44,539 nucleotides of DNA from Knoellia subterranea KCTC 19937 (lineage in GTDB: Bacteria; Actinomycetota; Actinomycetes; Actinomycetales; Dermatophilaceae): assembly GCF_000768685.1 (NCBI RefSeq), contig NZ_AVPK01000014.1, positions 1 through 44,539 of the forward strand, written 5' to 3'. Of the stretch, positions 9,665-18,042 are shown piece by piece. The notes under the pieces are model-generated. The model was not told where the DNA came from. It saw nothing but the letters and a program-made list of their open reading frames with translations, and made no database searches. The position numbers were made by a program, and so were the translations under genes. How positions within the stretch are numbered: position 1 is the stretch's first letter; each line of letters opens with the position of its first letter.

Positions 9665-9700
9665 CGCTGTGCTGTGCCGCCGCTGCGGTGGGTGTGGGTG

Positions 9701-10105
9701 CTAGAGCCCCAGTTCGCGGGCGCCGGTCGTCGACGAGTCGCGCAGGAAGTCGGCGCAGCGCCGCTCCTCGTCGGTCTCACCGATCGCCCCGGCCGCGCGC
9801 GACAGTGCCGCGAGGGCGCGCAGGAAGCCGCGGTTGGGCTCGTGCTCCCACGGCACCGGCCCCTGACCGCGCCAGCCGTTGCGGCGCAGCGCGTCGAGGG
9901 CACGGTGGTAGCCCGTGCGGGCGAAGGCGTAGCCCTCGATCGTCCGGCCGTCCTCGAGGGCGTCCTCGGCGAGGGTCGCCCACGCGATCGGAGAAGCCGG
10001 GTATGCCGCCGCCACCTGGTCCGCGGCCACGCCGGCTTCCAGCCGGGCCGCCGCGGGATCCTCGGGCAGCTTCGTCTCGGGGATGCCGAGCAGGTTGTCA
10101 CTCAC
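9701..10105 (-). CDS. DUF3151 family protein
   Basis: 134 residues. It contains AYPASPIAWATLAEDALEDG, EGYAFARTGYHRALDALRRNGWRG and PVPWEHEPNRGFLRALAALSRAA, which fit the actinobacterial DUF3151 family (helical, tetratricopeptide-like pattern, function unknown). The full family length is present. It is 37 bases downstream of fba on the same strand and followed by a strong hairpin terminator, so it is probably co-transcribed with fba; the same neighbours occur in mycobacteria. No signal peptide or membrane segment is visible. Confidence 0.88.
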   Translation of the reverse strand: MSDNLLGIPETKLPEDPAAARLEAGVAADQVAAAYPASPIAWATLAEDALEDGRTIEGYAFARTGYHRALDALRRNGWRGQGPVPWEHEPNRGFLRALAALSRAAGAIGETDEERRCADFLRDSSTTGARELGL

Positions 10106-10142
10106 TGTGCTGGTCCGTTCGCTCGTCGCCGGTGAGGGTTCG

Positions 10143-11171
10143 TCAGGCGTGGGTGCCGGCGGAGCGGAGGTTCTCGCAGGCCTCGACGACGCGACGGGCC
10201 ATGGCCGCCTCGGCCTCCTTGCCCCAGGCGCGCGGGTCGTACTGCTTCTTGTTGCCGACCTCGCCGTCGATCTTGAGGACGCCGTCGAAGTTGCGCATCA
10301 TCCACTCGGCGACCGGGCGGGTGAAGGCGTACTGGGTGTCCGTGTCGACGTTCATCTTGATGACGCCGTAGTCGACGGCGGCCGCGATCTCCTCGGCCGT
10401 CGAGCCCGAACCGCCGTGGAAGACGAGGTCGAACGGGCGTGCGTCGGCGCCCAGGCCAAGGGCCTCCGCCGCGGCCTCCTGGGCTGTCTTGAGGATCTCG
10501 GGGCGGAGCTTGACGTTGCCCGGCTTGTAGACGCCATGGACGTTGCCGAAGGTGAGAGCCGTCAGGTAGCGACCGTTCTCGCCCGCACCGAGGGCCTTGA
10601 CCGTGGCCACCGCGTCCTCGGGAGTCGTGTAGAGCTGCTCGTTGATCTCGTTGTCGACACCGTCCTCCTCGCCGCCGACGACGCCGACCTCGATCTCGAG
10701 GATGACGTTCGCCTCCTTGCACAGGGCGAGGAGCTCCTCGGCGATCCGGAGGTTCTCGTCGAGCGGCACGGCCGAGCCGTCCCACATGTGCGACTGGAAG
10801 ATCGGGAGACCGCCGGCCTTGACCCGCTCGGCGCTCGCGGCGAGGAGGGGGCGGACGAAGCCGTCGAGCTTGTCCTTGGGGCAGTGGTCCGTGTGGAGCG
10901 CGATGTTGACCGGGTAGTTCTTCGCGACCTCCTCGGCGTAGGCGGCCAGCGCCTTGGCGCCGGTGACCATGTCCTTGATCGTCGAGCCCGAGGCGTACTC
11001 GCCACCGCCCGTGGAGACCTGGATGATGCCGTCACTGCCGGCCTCGGCGAAACCGCGGATCGCGGCGGTCACGGTCTGGCTGGACGTGATGTTGATGGCC
11101 GGGTAGGCGAACGAGCCGTTCTTGGCCCGGTCGAGCATGTCGGCGTAGATCTCGGGGGTTGCGATGGGCAT
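10143..11171 (-). CDS. fba: class II fructose-bisphosphate aldolase
   Basis: 342 residues from ATG 11171 (MPIATPEIYADMLDRAKNG), with AAAGGAG upstream; the longer frame to 11225 lacks a binding site. The enzyme cleaves fructose-1,6-bisphosphate in glycolysis using Zn. Metal-site histidines are visible in IALHTDHCPKDKLDGF, in GNVHGVYKPGNVKLRPEIL and in LVFHGGSGSTAEEI; the substrate-binding segment YGVIKMNVDTDTQYAF follows. Length and motifs are normal for the class IIA enzymes of actinobacteria. It is the first gene of a probable fba-DUF3151 operon. Confidence 0.97.
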   Translation of the reverse strand: MPIATPEIYADMLDRAKNGSFAYPAINITSSQTVTAAIRGFAEAGSDGIIQVSTGGGEYASGSTIKDMVTGAKALAAYAEEVAKNYPVNIALHTDHCPKDKLDGFVRPLLAASAERVKAGGLPIFQSHMWDGSAVPLDENLRIAEELLALCKEANVILEIEVGVVGGEEDGVDNEINEQLYTTPEDAVATVKALGAGENGRYLTALTFGNVHGVYKPGNVKLRPEILKTAQEAAAEALGLGADARPFDLVFHGGSGSTAEEIAAAVDYGVIKMNVDTDTQYAFTRPVAEWMMRNFDGVLKIDGEVGNKKQYDPRAWGKEAEAAMARRVVEACENLRSAGTHA

Positions 11172-11316
11172 GGGGTCTCCTTTGACGGGCGAGCCGGATC
11201 GTTGCCGATCCTTCCACGGCGCCACGTGGTGGCAACACCGTGCCCAACTACCGGCCAGTCACCCAGGGTCGCGGGGATGGTCGGCCGCGCAACGGCAGCG
11301 TGGACGCGCCGACGCG

Positions 11317-11499
11317 GTGACGCCACGTCGAGGCGACGCGGACAATCAGGCCGATGCCGCCGCGGCCGACTCGCGAGCAACCGCTGCTGCGGCGTGGACC
11401 CCGCACTCCGAGGCCGAGATCGAGAAGCACAACACGAAGGAACTGCGTCGCCTCTCCCGCAAGCGGGCAGCGCGCCTCGCCAAGAGTCAGGCCGCCTGA
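11317..11499 (+). CDS. possible small basic protein
   Basis: A frame ending in TGA 11497-11499 encodes a highly charged helix at its C-terminus (SEAEIEKHNTKELRRLSRKR then AARLAKSQAA) that looks like real coding sequence, with G/C-rich third positions. The upstream part is Ala/Asp-rich and less convincing. The start is uncertain: GTG 11317 would give 60 residues, but I see no ribosome binding site. A hairpin terminator begins 26 bases after the stop, which supports a transcription unit reading this way. Family unknown. Confidence 0.4.
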   Translation: MTPRRGDADNQADAAAADSRATAAAAWTPHSEAEIEKHNTKELRRLSRKRAARLAKSQAA

Positions 11500-11524
11500 G
11501 CGCACCAGCGCCACTGCGGTTCCT

Positions 11525-11585
11525 GCGGCGCCGTCCGAGTGTTCGGGCGGCGCCGCTGCATGCCACCGCGCCGGAGTCGCTCCGG
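11525..11585. terminator. tandem hairpins between convergent genes
   Basis: First hairpin: 11525-11537 pairs with 11544-11556 (13 positions with one G.T pair, 6-base loop). Second hairpin: CCGGAG-TCG-CTCCGG at 11571-11585. They lie between the small + strand frame (stop 11499) and the minus-strand helD-like gene (stop 11606), so together they probably stop transcription from both sides. Confidence 0.65.
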
Positions 11586-11605
11586 TGGTGTCACGCCCGC
11601 GAGGA

Positions 11606-13819
11606 TCAGTTCGGGCGGAGCACCGTCATCCGGTGGGCTGCTCGGGTGAGCACGACGTAGAGCACTCGCACCCCACCGGGTGACTCCTCGACGATCGCAT
11701 CCGGGTCGACGACGACGGTCGCGTCCCACTCGAGACCCTTGGTGGACAGCGGGTCGATGACCTGGACGCGGCCCTCGCCGGCGCCGTCGAGGTGCTGGAG
11801 CCGGTCGGCCCATCGGGCCGGCGTGATGACCGCGATCGATCCCTCGACATCGCCGAGCAGTTCGAGCACAGCATCGTCGGTCGCCGATGCGGGACTGTCC
11901 TCGAAGCCCCGGTCCACCGGCGCCACGCCGGTCTCTCGCACGGCCTCCGGGATGTCCGCGTCGGGCACGAGGGGGAGGATGACGTCGCGGGCGTAGTCGA
12001 AGATCTCGCGCGCGTTGCGGTAGTTCGTGTCCATGTGGAACTCGCGCAGCTGCTGGCTGCCATAGGCCTCGCGGCGCGCCGAGCGGGCCTCCTCGAGGTC
12101 GCCCCACGACGCCTGCGCCGCGTCACCGACGACGGTCCACGAGGCGTTGCGGCCCCGACGCGCGAGCATCCGCCACTGCATCGGTGAGAGGTCCTGGGCC
12201 TCATCGACGAGGACGTGGGCACTGCTCGACGATCGCTCGATCCGGCCGTGGAGCAGTCGCTCGCGGGCCGTGCTCGGTGTCACCACGCTCGTGGTGGAGG
12301 TCGCACCGTCACGTCGGTCGACGCCGGCGCGCACGTCGAGAACTCCATAGGACGAGAGGTCGTCGAATTCCTCGATCTCATAGAACCCGCGCTCCTCGGC
12401 CTCCGGCTGCTGGACCGGTCCGAGTCGCGCCGAGACGTCATCGATGAGGGCGACGTCGGCGACCGACCAGGTGCCGAGTTCGATGGCCTCACGCATCGAC
12501 TGCGCGAGTGCGGCCGACTCCTCGTGGTTGAGGACACCCCGGGCCAGCCCGAGGACGTGGTCGGTGTCGGCGAGGGTCAGCAGCACTTCGCGCGGATCGA
12601 CCTGGCGCCACCAGGACTGGACGAAGGCGTCGATGTCGCGCGAGGAGTCGAAGGCGTCGAAGAACTGGTCACGGTCGCCCTGGCGCACGGACTTCCAGGC
12701 GGCCTGGGCCAGCTCCTCGCGGGCCTGCTTCGCGGCGAGGTTGTGCTGGCTGGATCGCAGGATGTGGCGCCGGATGCCGCTGAGGACACCGGAATCGAGC
12801 CGGACTGCGTGCCCGTTGATGAACGCGCGCAACTCGGACGGGGCACCCTCGGGAGGCCGAGAGGCGGCGCGGGACAGCACGCGACGGATCCGCAGCGAAC
12901 CCTTGATCGCCGCGACCTCGGGGGAGTCGAGCCGGACGGCGGTCACACCGTCGACGAGGTCGCCGAGGGCTCGCAGGGCGACGCTGTCCTCGCCGAGCGA
13001 GGGCAGGACGCGTTCGATGTAGGCGGTGTAGGCGGCCGACGGGCCGACGACGAGGATGCCGCCGGACTCGAAGCGACGCCGTTCCGAATAGAGCAGGTAT
13101 GCCGCACGGTGCAGTGCGACGACCGTCTTCCCCGTTCCGGGTCCACCAGTGATCTCGGTGATCCCTCGTGAGGGGGCCCGGATCGCTTCGTCCTGGTGGC
13201 GCTGGATCGTGGCGACGATGTCGCGCATCTGGCGTCCACGGCTGCGCGTCAGCGCGGCGATGAGCGCGCCGTCGCCGACCACGACGATGTCGTCGGGGGC
13301 CTCGGGGACCATGAGGTCGTCCTCGACACCGACGACGGTCGACCCGCTGCAGCGCAGGACGCGCCGGCGCAGGACCCCCATGGGGTCGACCGGGGTGGCG
13401 CGATAGAACGCGGCAGCCGCAGGCGCGCGCCAGTCGACGACGAGCGGCTCGTAGTCGTCGTCGCGCACCCCGAGCCGGCCGATGTGGCGGATCTCCCGGT
13501 CCGCTGCCGGCGTCGAGACCTCGCCGAGGTCGAGGCGGCCGAAGACGAGCCCTTCGTACTGCTTCTCGATCGCGGAACGGCGCTTCGCGGCGGCATACAC
13601 GAGGGCATCGCGCTCGAAGAGCCCGGTGAGTTCCTCGTCGCGGACATCGCCGGTGCGGCTCGTCCGGCCGCGGGCGAGGCCGTCGGCCTCGACATCGGCG
13701 GCACGTCCGGACGCCTTCTCGAGCTCGGCGTAGACGCGGTCGACGTGCGCCTGTTCCAACTCGATCTCACGAGCGACGTCAGCCGAGGTGTCAGTGGCAC
13801 CGGGGCGCGTGGTCGTCAC
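11606..13819 (-). CDS. helD: HelD-like RNA polymerase-associated ATPase (UvrD/Rep superfamily 1)
   Basis: About 737 residues from GTG 13819, chosen because AGGGAGGG lies 8 bases upstream; a longer frame to 13867 has no clear site. Motifs of a superfamily 1 helicase-type ATPase are complete: Q-region and Walker A ITGGPGTGKTVVALHRAAYL, Walker B HVLVDEAQDLSPMQW, motif III VVGDAAQASW, motif V PLSTKGLEWDATVVVD and motif VI LYVVLTRAAHRMTVL. The N-terminal 80 residues are a long charged coiled coil, as in HelD, which reaches into RNA polymerase channels to release it from stalled complexes. HelD is the best fit; related HelR proteins give rifamycin tolerance, but no rifamycin-associated element is evident upstream. 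Confidence 0.9.
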   Translation of the reverse strand: MTTTRPGATDTSADVAREIELEQAHVDRVYAELEKASGRAADVEADGLARGRTSRTGDVRDEELTGLFERDALVYAAAKRRSAIEKQYEGLVFGRLDLGEVSTPAADREIRHIGRLGVRDDDYEPLVVDWRAPAAAAFYRATPVDPMGVLRRRVLRCSGSTVVGVEDDLMVPEAPDDIVVVGDGALIAALTRSRGRQMRDIVATIQRHQDEAIRAPSRGITEITGGPGTGKTVVALHRAAYLLYSERRRFESGGILVVGPSAAYTAYIERVLPSLGEDSVALRALGDLVDGVTAVRLDSPEVAAIKGSLRIRRVLSRAASRPPEGAPSELRAFINGHAVRLDSGVLSGIRRHILRSSQHNLAAKQAREELAQAAWKSVRQGDRDQFFDAFDSSRDIDAFVQSWWRQVDPREVLLTLADTDHVLGLARGVLNHEESAALAQSMREAIELGTWSVADVALIDDVSARLGPVQQPEAEERGFYEIEEFDDLSSYGVLDVRAGVDRRDGATSTTSVVTPSTARERLLHGRIERSSSSAHVLVDEAQDLSPMQWRMLARRGRNASWTVVGDAAQASWGDLEEARSARREAYGSQQLREFHMDTNYRNAREIFDYARDVILPLVPDADIPEAVRETGVAPVDRGFEDSPASATDDAVLELLGDVEGSIAVITPARWADRLQHLDGAGEGRVQVIDPLSTKGLEWDATVVVDPDAIVEESPGGVRVLYVVLTRAAHRMTVLRPN

Positions 13820-13936
13820 GGGCGAGGCCCTCCCTGCAGAGCTGCGAGTGTGCGCGGTCAAAAGCACACGGAAGCGGAAAGTCTACGCGGCGCGACCGCG
13901 CAGGACGGACGGAGTTCGCGCAACCGCGCGCCTCCG

Positions 13937-14929
13937 TCAGAGGAAGCCTCGCCGCACGGCATTCGTGCCCGCCTGGAACCGGGTGGTCGCCCCGAGTTCG
14001 TCCATGATCATGCGCACGCGACGCTCGACCGTGCGCTGGGAGATCGTGAGCTGGCGGGCGATCGTCAGGTCACTCGCACCGGCGGCGAGCAGGGCGAGGA
14101 TCTGACCGTCGCGCTCGGTGAGGCGACGCAGGGCCGGGCCGCTCGGGGTGCGGGGCAGAGGGGTGCTCAGGGCGTAGAGGCCGATGCACATGTCCATGAG
14201 GGCGCTCGCGAGTTGCCGCTGCTGGACATAGAGGGATCCGCCGCCCCCGGGTTCGAGGTGGCTGATGTCGATGACCGCGACGGATCGGTCGACCGCAAGC
14301 ACGGAGAACGCCAGGTGTGGTGTGAGGCGCACGTCGATCCCGTCGGCGCGCATCGTCTCCAGCGCGCTGAAGGCACCCTCGACCTCGAGAATCGACTGCT
14401 CGAAGACGACGAGACGCTCCAGGTTGCGGGGCGTCGTCGTGGGGCGGTCCGCGAGGATCGACTCCGCGTGCCGGATGACGACCCGGTCCATGCGTTCGCT
14501 GCGCGCGATGAGTCGCACGATCCGGCTCTCGGCCCGGGCGCCGGCGCGGAAGAACGCCGATTCGATCTCGTCGACGGTGTCGAGCAGCGAGACCTCGGGG
14601 CTGGTCCGAACGCCCGACTCGCCGCTGCGCGCCTCGTAATACATGTGCGCCAAACCGTCGATCGCCGACCGTGTCGCCCGCGCCTGTCGGTCGAGTTCGG
14701 CGGCGTAGGCCGGCAGCGTCGCGTCGGGCGGGAAGACCTCGATGACCTCGCGGCGGCTCGCGTCGACCATGCCGCGGCGCTGGAGGCTGGCCAGCGCCGA
14801 CGCGACCTCGCTCTCGGTGAAGCCCTCGTGCAGGAGCGCGGCCCGTCGCGGGTTCGGCATGCGCAGGAGGAGGAGATAGATGCGTGTCGTGAGTTCGTCG
14901 CCCAAGGGGCGGGGGTTGGCCTCCGTCAC
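13937..14929 (-). CDS. LuxR-type helix-turn-helix regulator B
   Basis: About 330 residues. It opens with a TrmB-like winged helix (TTRIYLLLLRMPNPRRAALL, ESEVASALASLQRRGMVD), continues with a helical linker (DRQARATRSAIDGLAHMYYE) and a phospholipase-D-like sensor region (MDRVVIRHAESILAD, VRLTPHLAFSVLAVDRSVAV), and ends in a LuxR HTH (LTERDGQILALLAAGASDLT, then ISQRTVERRVRMIMDELGA). GTG 14929 is chosen over GTG 14935 because a CTGACA/TAGTGT promoter places the transcription start at 14929, making it leaderless. It is divergent from purD across a structured gap. Ligand unknown. Confidence 0.85.
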   Translation of the reverse strand: MTEANPRPLGDELTTRIYLLLLRMPNPRRAALLHEGFTESEVASALASLQRRGMVDASRREVIEVFPPDATLPAYAAELDRQARATRSAIDGLAHMYYEARSGESGVRTSPEVSLLDTVDEIESAFFRAGARAESRIVRLIARSERMDRVVIRHAESILADRPTTTPRNLERLVVFEQSILEVEGAFSALETMRADGIDVRLTPHLAFSVLAVDRSVAVIDISHLEPGGGGSLYVQQRQLASALMDMCIGLYALSTPLPRTPSGPALRRLTERDGQILALLAAGASDLTIARQLTISQRTVERRVRMIMDELGATTRFQAGTNAVRRGFL

Positions 14930-14935
14930 GCGCAC

Positions 14936-14964
14936 ACACTATGGCGGAAAAGCGACATTGTCAG
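14936..14964 (-). promoter_or_regulatory. sigma-70-type promoter of LuxR-type regulator B
   Basis: Reading the minus strand, CTGACA (14964-14959) is separated by 17 bases from TAGTGT (14941-14936). The expected transcription start, 7 bases on, is the G of the GTG at 14929. The complement of the -35 overlaps a TTGTCA that could serve divergent transcription toward purD. Confidence 0.5.
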
Positions 14965-14994
14965 GAACCCGCCGCCATTCGGTTTGAATGAACC

Positions 14995-15041
14995 GTGAAC
15001 GACGTGTCATGGTGGGACACGTCGACCTCGTCGACGTTCAC
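14995..15041 (+). repeat. three-way-junction inverted repeat upstream of purD
   Basis: Outer stem GTGAACG (14995-15001) pairs with CGTTCAC (15035-15041). Inside it sit two hairpins: ACGTGTC/GACACGT (15002-15008 with 15016-15022, 7-base loop) and CGAC/GTCG (15023-15026 with 15030-15033, 3-base loop). All three stems are perfect and only A15034 is unpaired at the junction. Such nesting is unlikely by chance in 47 bases and suggests a folded RNA or a protein-bound DNA site. Confidence 0.5.
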
Positions 15042-15069
15042 GCAGAGCACCGGTTCCCCCCAACCGTGA
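14995..15069 (+). CDS. possible 24-residue leader-type peptide with tandem Trp codons
   Basis: GTG 14995 to TGA 15067-15069 encodes 24 residues, beginning VNDVSWWDTSTSSTFTQ: two consecutive Trp codons, then a Ser/Thr-rich run. A terminator-quality hairpin starts 11 bases after the stop. This is the order of an attenuation leader (short peptide, then terminator), or it may be a tiny independent gene. The same bases form a branched inverted-repeat structure. No Shine-Dalgarno sequence is present. The next gene is purD, for which a Trp-sensing leader has no known rationale, so the function is open. Confidence 0.3.
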   Translation: MNDVSWWDTSTSSTFTQSTGSPQP

Positions 15070-15080
15070 GCCGCGTGGAC

Positions 15081-15138
15081 GGGCGCGGTGCACCCGGGGG
15101 TACCCCCCTGCTCCCCGGGCGCACCGCGCCCACCCTTT
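15081..15138 (+). terminator. strong intrinsic terminator between the leader region and purD
   Basis: A 19-base arm beginning GGGCGCGGTG (15081-15099) pairs with 15113-15131 with a single mismatch around a 13-base loop, and TTTT follows at 15135-15138. It is oriented to stop transcription running toward purD, yet no ordinary + strand gene lies upstream, so it must terminate either the short leader ORF transcript or an attenuated purD transcript. Confidence 0.7.
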
Positions 15139-15281
15139 TGTGCCAGGGATTCTGGTCCGCCCGTTGTGGTGGGCTGGCGCAGCACCTCGCGATCCGCGGT
15201 CGGACCGGCCGACCAGCATCGCGTATGCCGTCCGCGGACTGCCGTCGGCGGCCCGACTCCGCGCCCCTAGGCTTGGCGCCC

Positions 15282-16562
15282 ATGAAGGTCCTCGTCATCG
15301 GATCCGGTGCCCGCGAGCACGCCATCGTCCGCAGCCTCACCCGGGACCAGGCCGTCGATGCCGTCGTGGCCGCCCCGGGCAACCCGGGCATCGACACCCT
15401 TGCCCTGTGCGAACCCCTGGCGGACGTCACCGACGGTGCAGCCGTCGTGGCCATCGCGCAGCGGCACGAGGTCGACCTCGTCGTCATCGGCCCCGAGGTT
15501 CCCCTCGTCGCCGGTGTCGCGGATGCGTTGCGGGACAGCGGTTTCGACGTCTTCGGGCCGTCTGCCGACGCCGCTCGGCTTGAGGGCAGCAAGGCCTTCG
15601 CCAAGGAGGTCATGTCGGCTGCGGAGGTTCCCACTGGTTTGGCGCACCTCGCCACGACACTCGATGAGGTCGCCGACTCGATGGACGCGCTGGGGGCACC
15701 GTTCGTCATCAAGGACGACGGGCTCGCTGCCGGCAAGGGCGTCGTCGTCACCGATGACCGTGACGCCGCGTTGGCGCACGCCGAGGCCTGCCTCGCCAAG
15801 GACGGCGGCCGGGTCGTCGTCGAGGAGTTCCTCGACGGTCCCGAGGTGTCGCTCTTCGTGCTCAGTGACGGGGTCACCGTGCTGCCGCTCTCCCCGGCCC
15901 AGGACTTCAAGCGGGTGGCCGATGACGACGCCGGGCCCAACACCGGCGGTATGGGTGCCTACTGCCCGTTGGGCTGGGCGCCGGAGGACCTGACCGACGA
16001 GCTCGTCCGCCGGGTCGCGCAGCCGACGATCGACGAGATGCGGCGCCGCGGGACCCCGTTCGTCGGCGTCCTCTTCATCGGCCTCGCCATCACGTCGCGC
16101 GGGCCGCGGGTCATCGAGTTCAACGCCCGCTTCGGCGACCCCGAGACCCAGGTCGTCCTCGCCCGTCTGCTCACGCCCCTCGGTGGACTCCTCAAGGCGG
16201 CGGCAACGGGCCGGCTGGACGACTACGACGCGCTGCGTTGGTCCGACGACCATGCCGTCACCGTCGTCGTGGCCTCGGAGAACTACCCGGGCACGCCGCG
16301 CACGGGTGACCCCATCGTCGGTCTCGACCGCATCGACAGCGTGCCCACGGCATACGCGCTCCACGCCGGAACGGCGCTCGATGGTGACGGCGCTCTGGTC
16401 TCTGCGGGTGGGCGCGTGCTGTCGGTCGTGGCGACCGGCGCTGACCTTGCCGAGGCGCGCGAACGCGCCTATGCCGCAGTGGAACTCGTCGAACTCGACG
16501 GGTCGCACCACCGCAGCGACATCGCGCTCCGGGCGGCGCGCGACGAGATCAGCGTCGGCTGA
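15282..16562 (+). CDS. purD: phosphoribosylamine-glycine ligase (GAR synthetase)
   Basis: 426 residues from ATG 15282. It joins phosphoribosylamine, glycine and ATP to form GAR, the second step of de novo purine synthesis. ATP-grasp and end motifs are intact: VLVIGSGAREHAI at the N-terminus, VIKDDGLAAGKGVVVTDD, VEEFLDGPEVSLFVLSDG, QDFKRVADDDAGPNTGGMGA, and RVIEFNARFGDPETQVVLAR. A TAGGCT hexamer (15268-15273) ends 8 bases before the ATG and there is no ribosome binding site, so transcription probably starts at or next to the start codon (leaderless). The 346-base gap upstream contains the structured elements listed separately. Confidence 0.98.
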   Translation: MKVLVIGSGAREHAIVRSLTRDQAVDAVVAAPGNPGIDTLALCEPLADVTDGAAVVAIAQRHEVDLVVIGPEVPLVAGVADALRDSGFDVFGPSADAARLEGSKAFAKEVMSAAEVPTGLAHLATTLDEVADSMDALGAPFVIKDDGLAAGKGVVVTDDRDAALAHAEACLAKDGGRVVVEEFLDGPEVSLFVLSDGVTVLPLSPAQDFKRVADDDAGPNTGGMGAYCPLGWAPEDLTDELVRRVAQPTIDEMRRRGTPFVGVLFIGLAITSRGPRVIEFNARFGDPETQVVLARLLTPLGGLLKAAATGRLDDYDALRWSDDHAVTVVVASENYPGTPRTGDPIVGLDRIDSVPTAYALHAGTALDGDGALVSAGGRVLSVVATGADLAEARERAYAAVELVELDGSHHRSDIALRAARDEISVG

Positions 16563-16585
16563 CCCGACGCCGCCTCCCCGCCGCC

Positions 16586-17515
16586 TCAGCCGAGCTGGGG
16601 CAGCACGTCCGCGGCGAAGTCCTCGAGGTGGTCGAGGTCGGCGAGGTCGAGCACCTGGAGATAGACGCGGGTCGCACCGACCTCGGCGAAGCGGCCGAGT
16701 TTGTCGACGATCTCGTCCGTCGATCCCGCGAGGCCGTTGGCGCGGAGCTCATCGACGTCACGGGAGATCGCGGCGGCCCGGCGGCGGAGCGTCGTCTCGT
16801 CGTTGCCGACACAGAGCACCTGCGCCACCGACAGGACGAGCTCGTCGGGGTCCCGACGGTGCTCCTCGCAGGCGCCGTGCACGCGCGCGAACAGCTCACC
16901 ACTCGTCTCGACGGAGTCAAAGGCGGCGTTGAACTCGTCGGCGTAGCGGGCCGCGAGTGAGGGTGTGCGGCGCTTCCCGCTGCCGCCGATGATGATCGGC
17001 ACGCCACCCGGCTGCGCCGCCGCAACGAGTCCGGGGGCGTCGACGATCGGGTAGTGGGAGCCGTCGTGGCTGAAGGTCTCGTTGCGCGGCGTGGTCCAGA
17101 GGCCGGTGATCACTGCCAGCTGTTCTTCGAGCCGGTCGAACCGTTCCCGGACGTCCGGGAAGTCGATTCCGTATGCCGCGTGCTCGGCTTCGAACCATCC
17201 CGCACCGATGCCCAACTCGACTCGACCACCCGACATCTGGTCGACGCCGGCAACGGCCACGGCAAGTGGTCCGGGCAGGCGGAACGTCGCTGCCGTCACG
17301 AGCGTCCCGAGACGCAGGCGCTGGGTGTCCCGGGCCAGCCCGGCGAGCGTGATCCAGGCGTCCGTGGGGCCGGGGGCACCATCGCCACTCATGTGGAGGT
17401 AGTGGTCGGACCGGAAGAACCCGTCGTACCCGGCGTCCTCGGCTGCACGCGCCACCGCGAGGAGGTCGTCGTAGGTCGCGCCCTGCTGCGGTTCGGTGAA
17501 GATCCGGAAGTCCAT
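16586..17515 (-). CDS. LLM-class F420-dependent oxidoreductase A
   Basis: 309 residues from ATG 17515 (MDFRIFTEPQQGATYDDLLA). It has the TIM-barrel pattern of luciferase-like monooxygenases that use F420: DAGYDGFFRSDHYLHM, RLRLGTLVTAATFRLPGPLA, QMSGGRVELGIGAGWFEAEH, VPIIIGGSGKRRTPSLAARY. F420 use is characteristic of actinobacterial members, but the substrate cannot be read from sequence. The gene ends 23 bases after purD, converging on it, and its start is 71 bases from the divergent VOC gene. A longer open frame upstream overlaps the VOC promoter and is not used. Confidence 0.88.
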   Translation of the reverse strand: MDFRIFTEPQQGATYDDLLAVARAAEDAGYDGFFRSDHYLHMSGDGAPGPTDAWITLAGLARDTQRLRLGTLVTAATFRLPGPLAVAVAGVDQMSGGRVELGIGAGWFEAEHAAYGIDFPDVRERFDRLEEQLAVITGLWTTPRNETFSHDGSHYPIVDAPGLVAAAQPGGVPIIIGGSGKRRTPSLAARYADEFNAAFDSVETSGELFARVHGACEEHRRDPDELVLSVAQVLCVGNDETTLRRRAAAISRDVDELRANGLAGSTDEIVDKLGRFAEVGATRVYLQVLDLADLDHLEDFAADVLPQLG

Positions 17516-17586
17516 GGACCCCAGACTAGGAGGGGACGGTGGGGGAGCGCCTGCCCTGTCGGTGCCCGACCGTAGGTTCAGGCACC

Positions 17587-18030
17587 ATGGATGAGGCACT
17601 GGTTCTGGGGATCACGTGCGACTGCGCCGACGCCCAGGTGGTGTCCCGGTTCTGGGCCCGGGCGCTGGGTTGGGTGGAGGCGCCACCGCCCGAGGGGTGG
17701 GACGACTGGCCGACGTTCCTGCGGGATCACGAGGTGCCCGAGGAGGAGTGGGGTGACGGCGCGGCGATCCGACCGGCCGCTGGCGACGGGCCGACGATCA
17801 GCTTCCTCAAGGTGCCCGAGGCCAAGACCGTCAAGAACCGCGTGCACCTCGACGTCAAGGTCAGCGGGGGCCGTCACCTCGACCAGGAGTTGCGGCTCTC
17901 ACGCATGTGCGCCAAGGAAGCCGACCTCGTGGCACACGGCGCGACGACCCTGCGGGAGGACGTCGTCGACGGCCACCTGGACCACTTGGTGATGCTCGAC
18001 CCCGAGGGCAACGAGTTCTGCATCGGGTGA
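17587..18030 (+). CDS. VOC (glyoxalase-like) family protein
   Basis: 147 residues from ATG 17587. It has the Glyoxalase_6-type pattern of the vicinal-oxygen-chelate fold: LVLGITCDCADAQVVSRFWA, ALGWVEAPPPEGWDDWPTFL, ISFLKVPEAKTVKNRVHLDV and HLVMLDPEGNEFCIG. Potential metal residues are His in the KNRVHLD strand and Glu in the last strand. The reaction is unknown. TAGGTT (17573-17578) lies 8 bases before the ATG, consistent with a leaderless mRNA. It is convergent with the DUF2971 gene, with only 12 bases between the stops. Confidence 0.87.
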   Translation: MDEALVLGITCDCADAQVVSRFWARALGWVEAPPPEGWDDWPTFLRDHEVPEEEWGDGAAIRPAAGDGPTISFLKVPEAKTVKNRVHLDVKVSGGRHLDQELRLSRMCAKEADLVAHGATTLREDVVDGHLDHLVMLDPEGNEFCIG

Positions 18031-18042
18031 GGGCAGCTCCGG

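Noticed and set aside
13820-13936. Rifamycin-associated element upstream of the HelD-like gene
   Set aside because: I see no clear inverted element of that type before the start, so HelR-type rifamycin induction is not claimed.
14995-15138. A true trp attenuator
   Set aside because: The downstream gene is purD, not a trp gene, and I could not draw convincing mutually exclusive antiterminator pairing; reported only as an unexplained leader-like structure.
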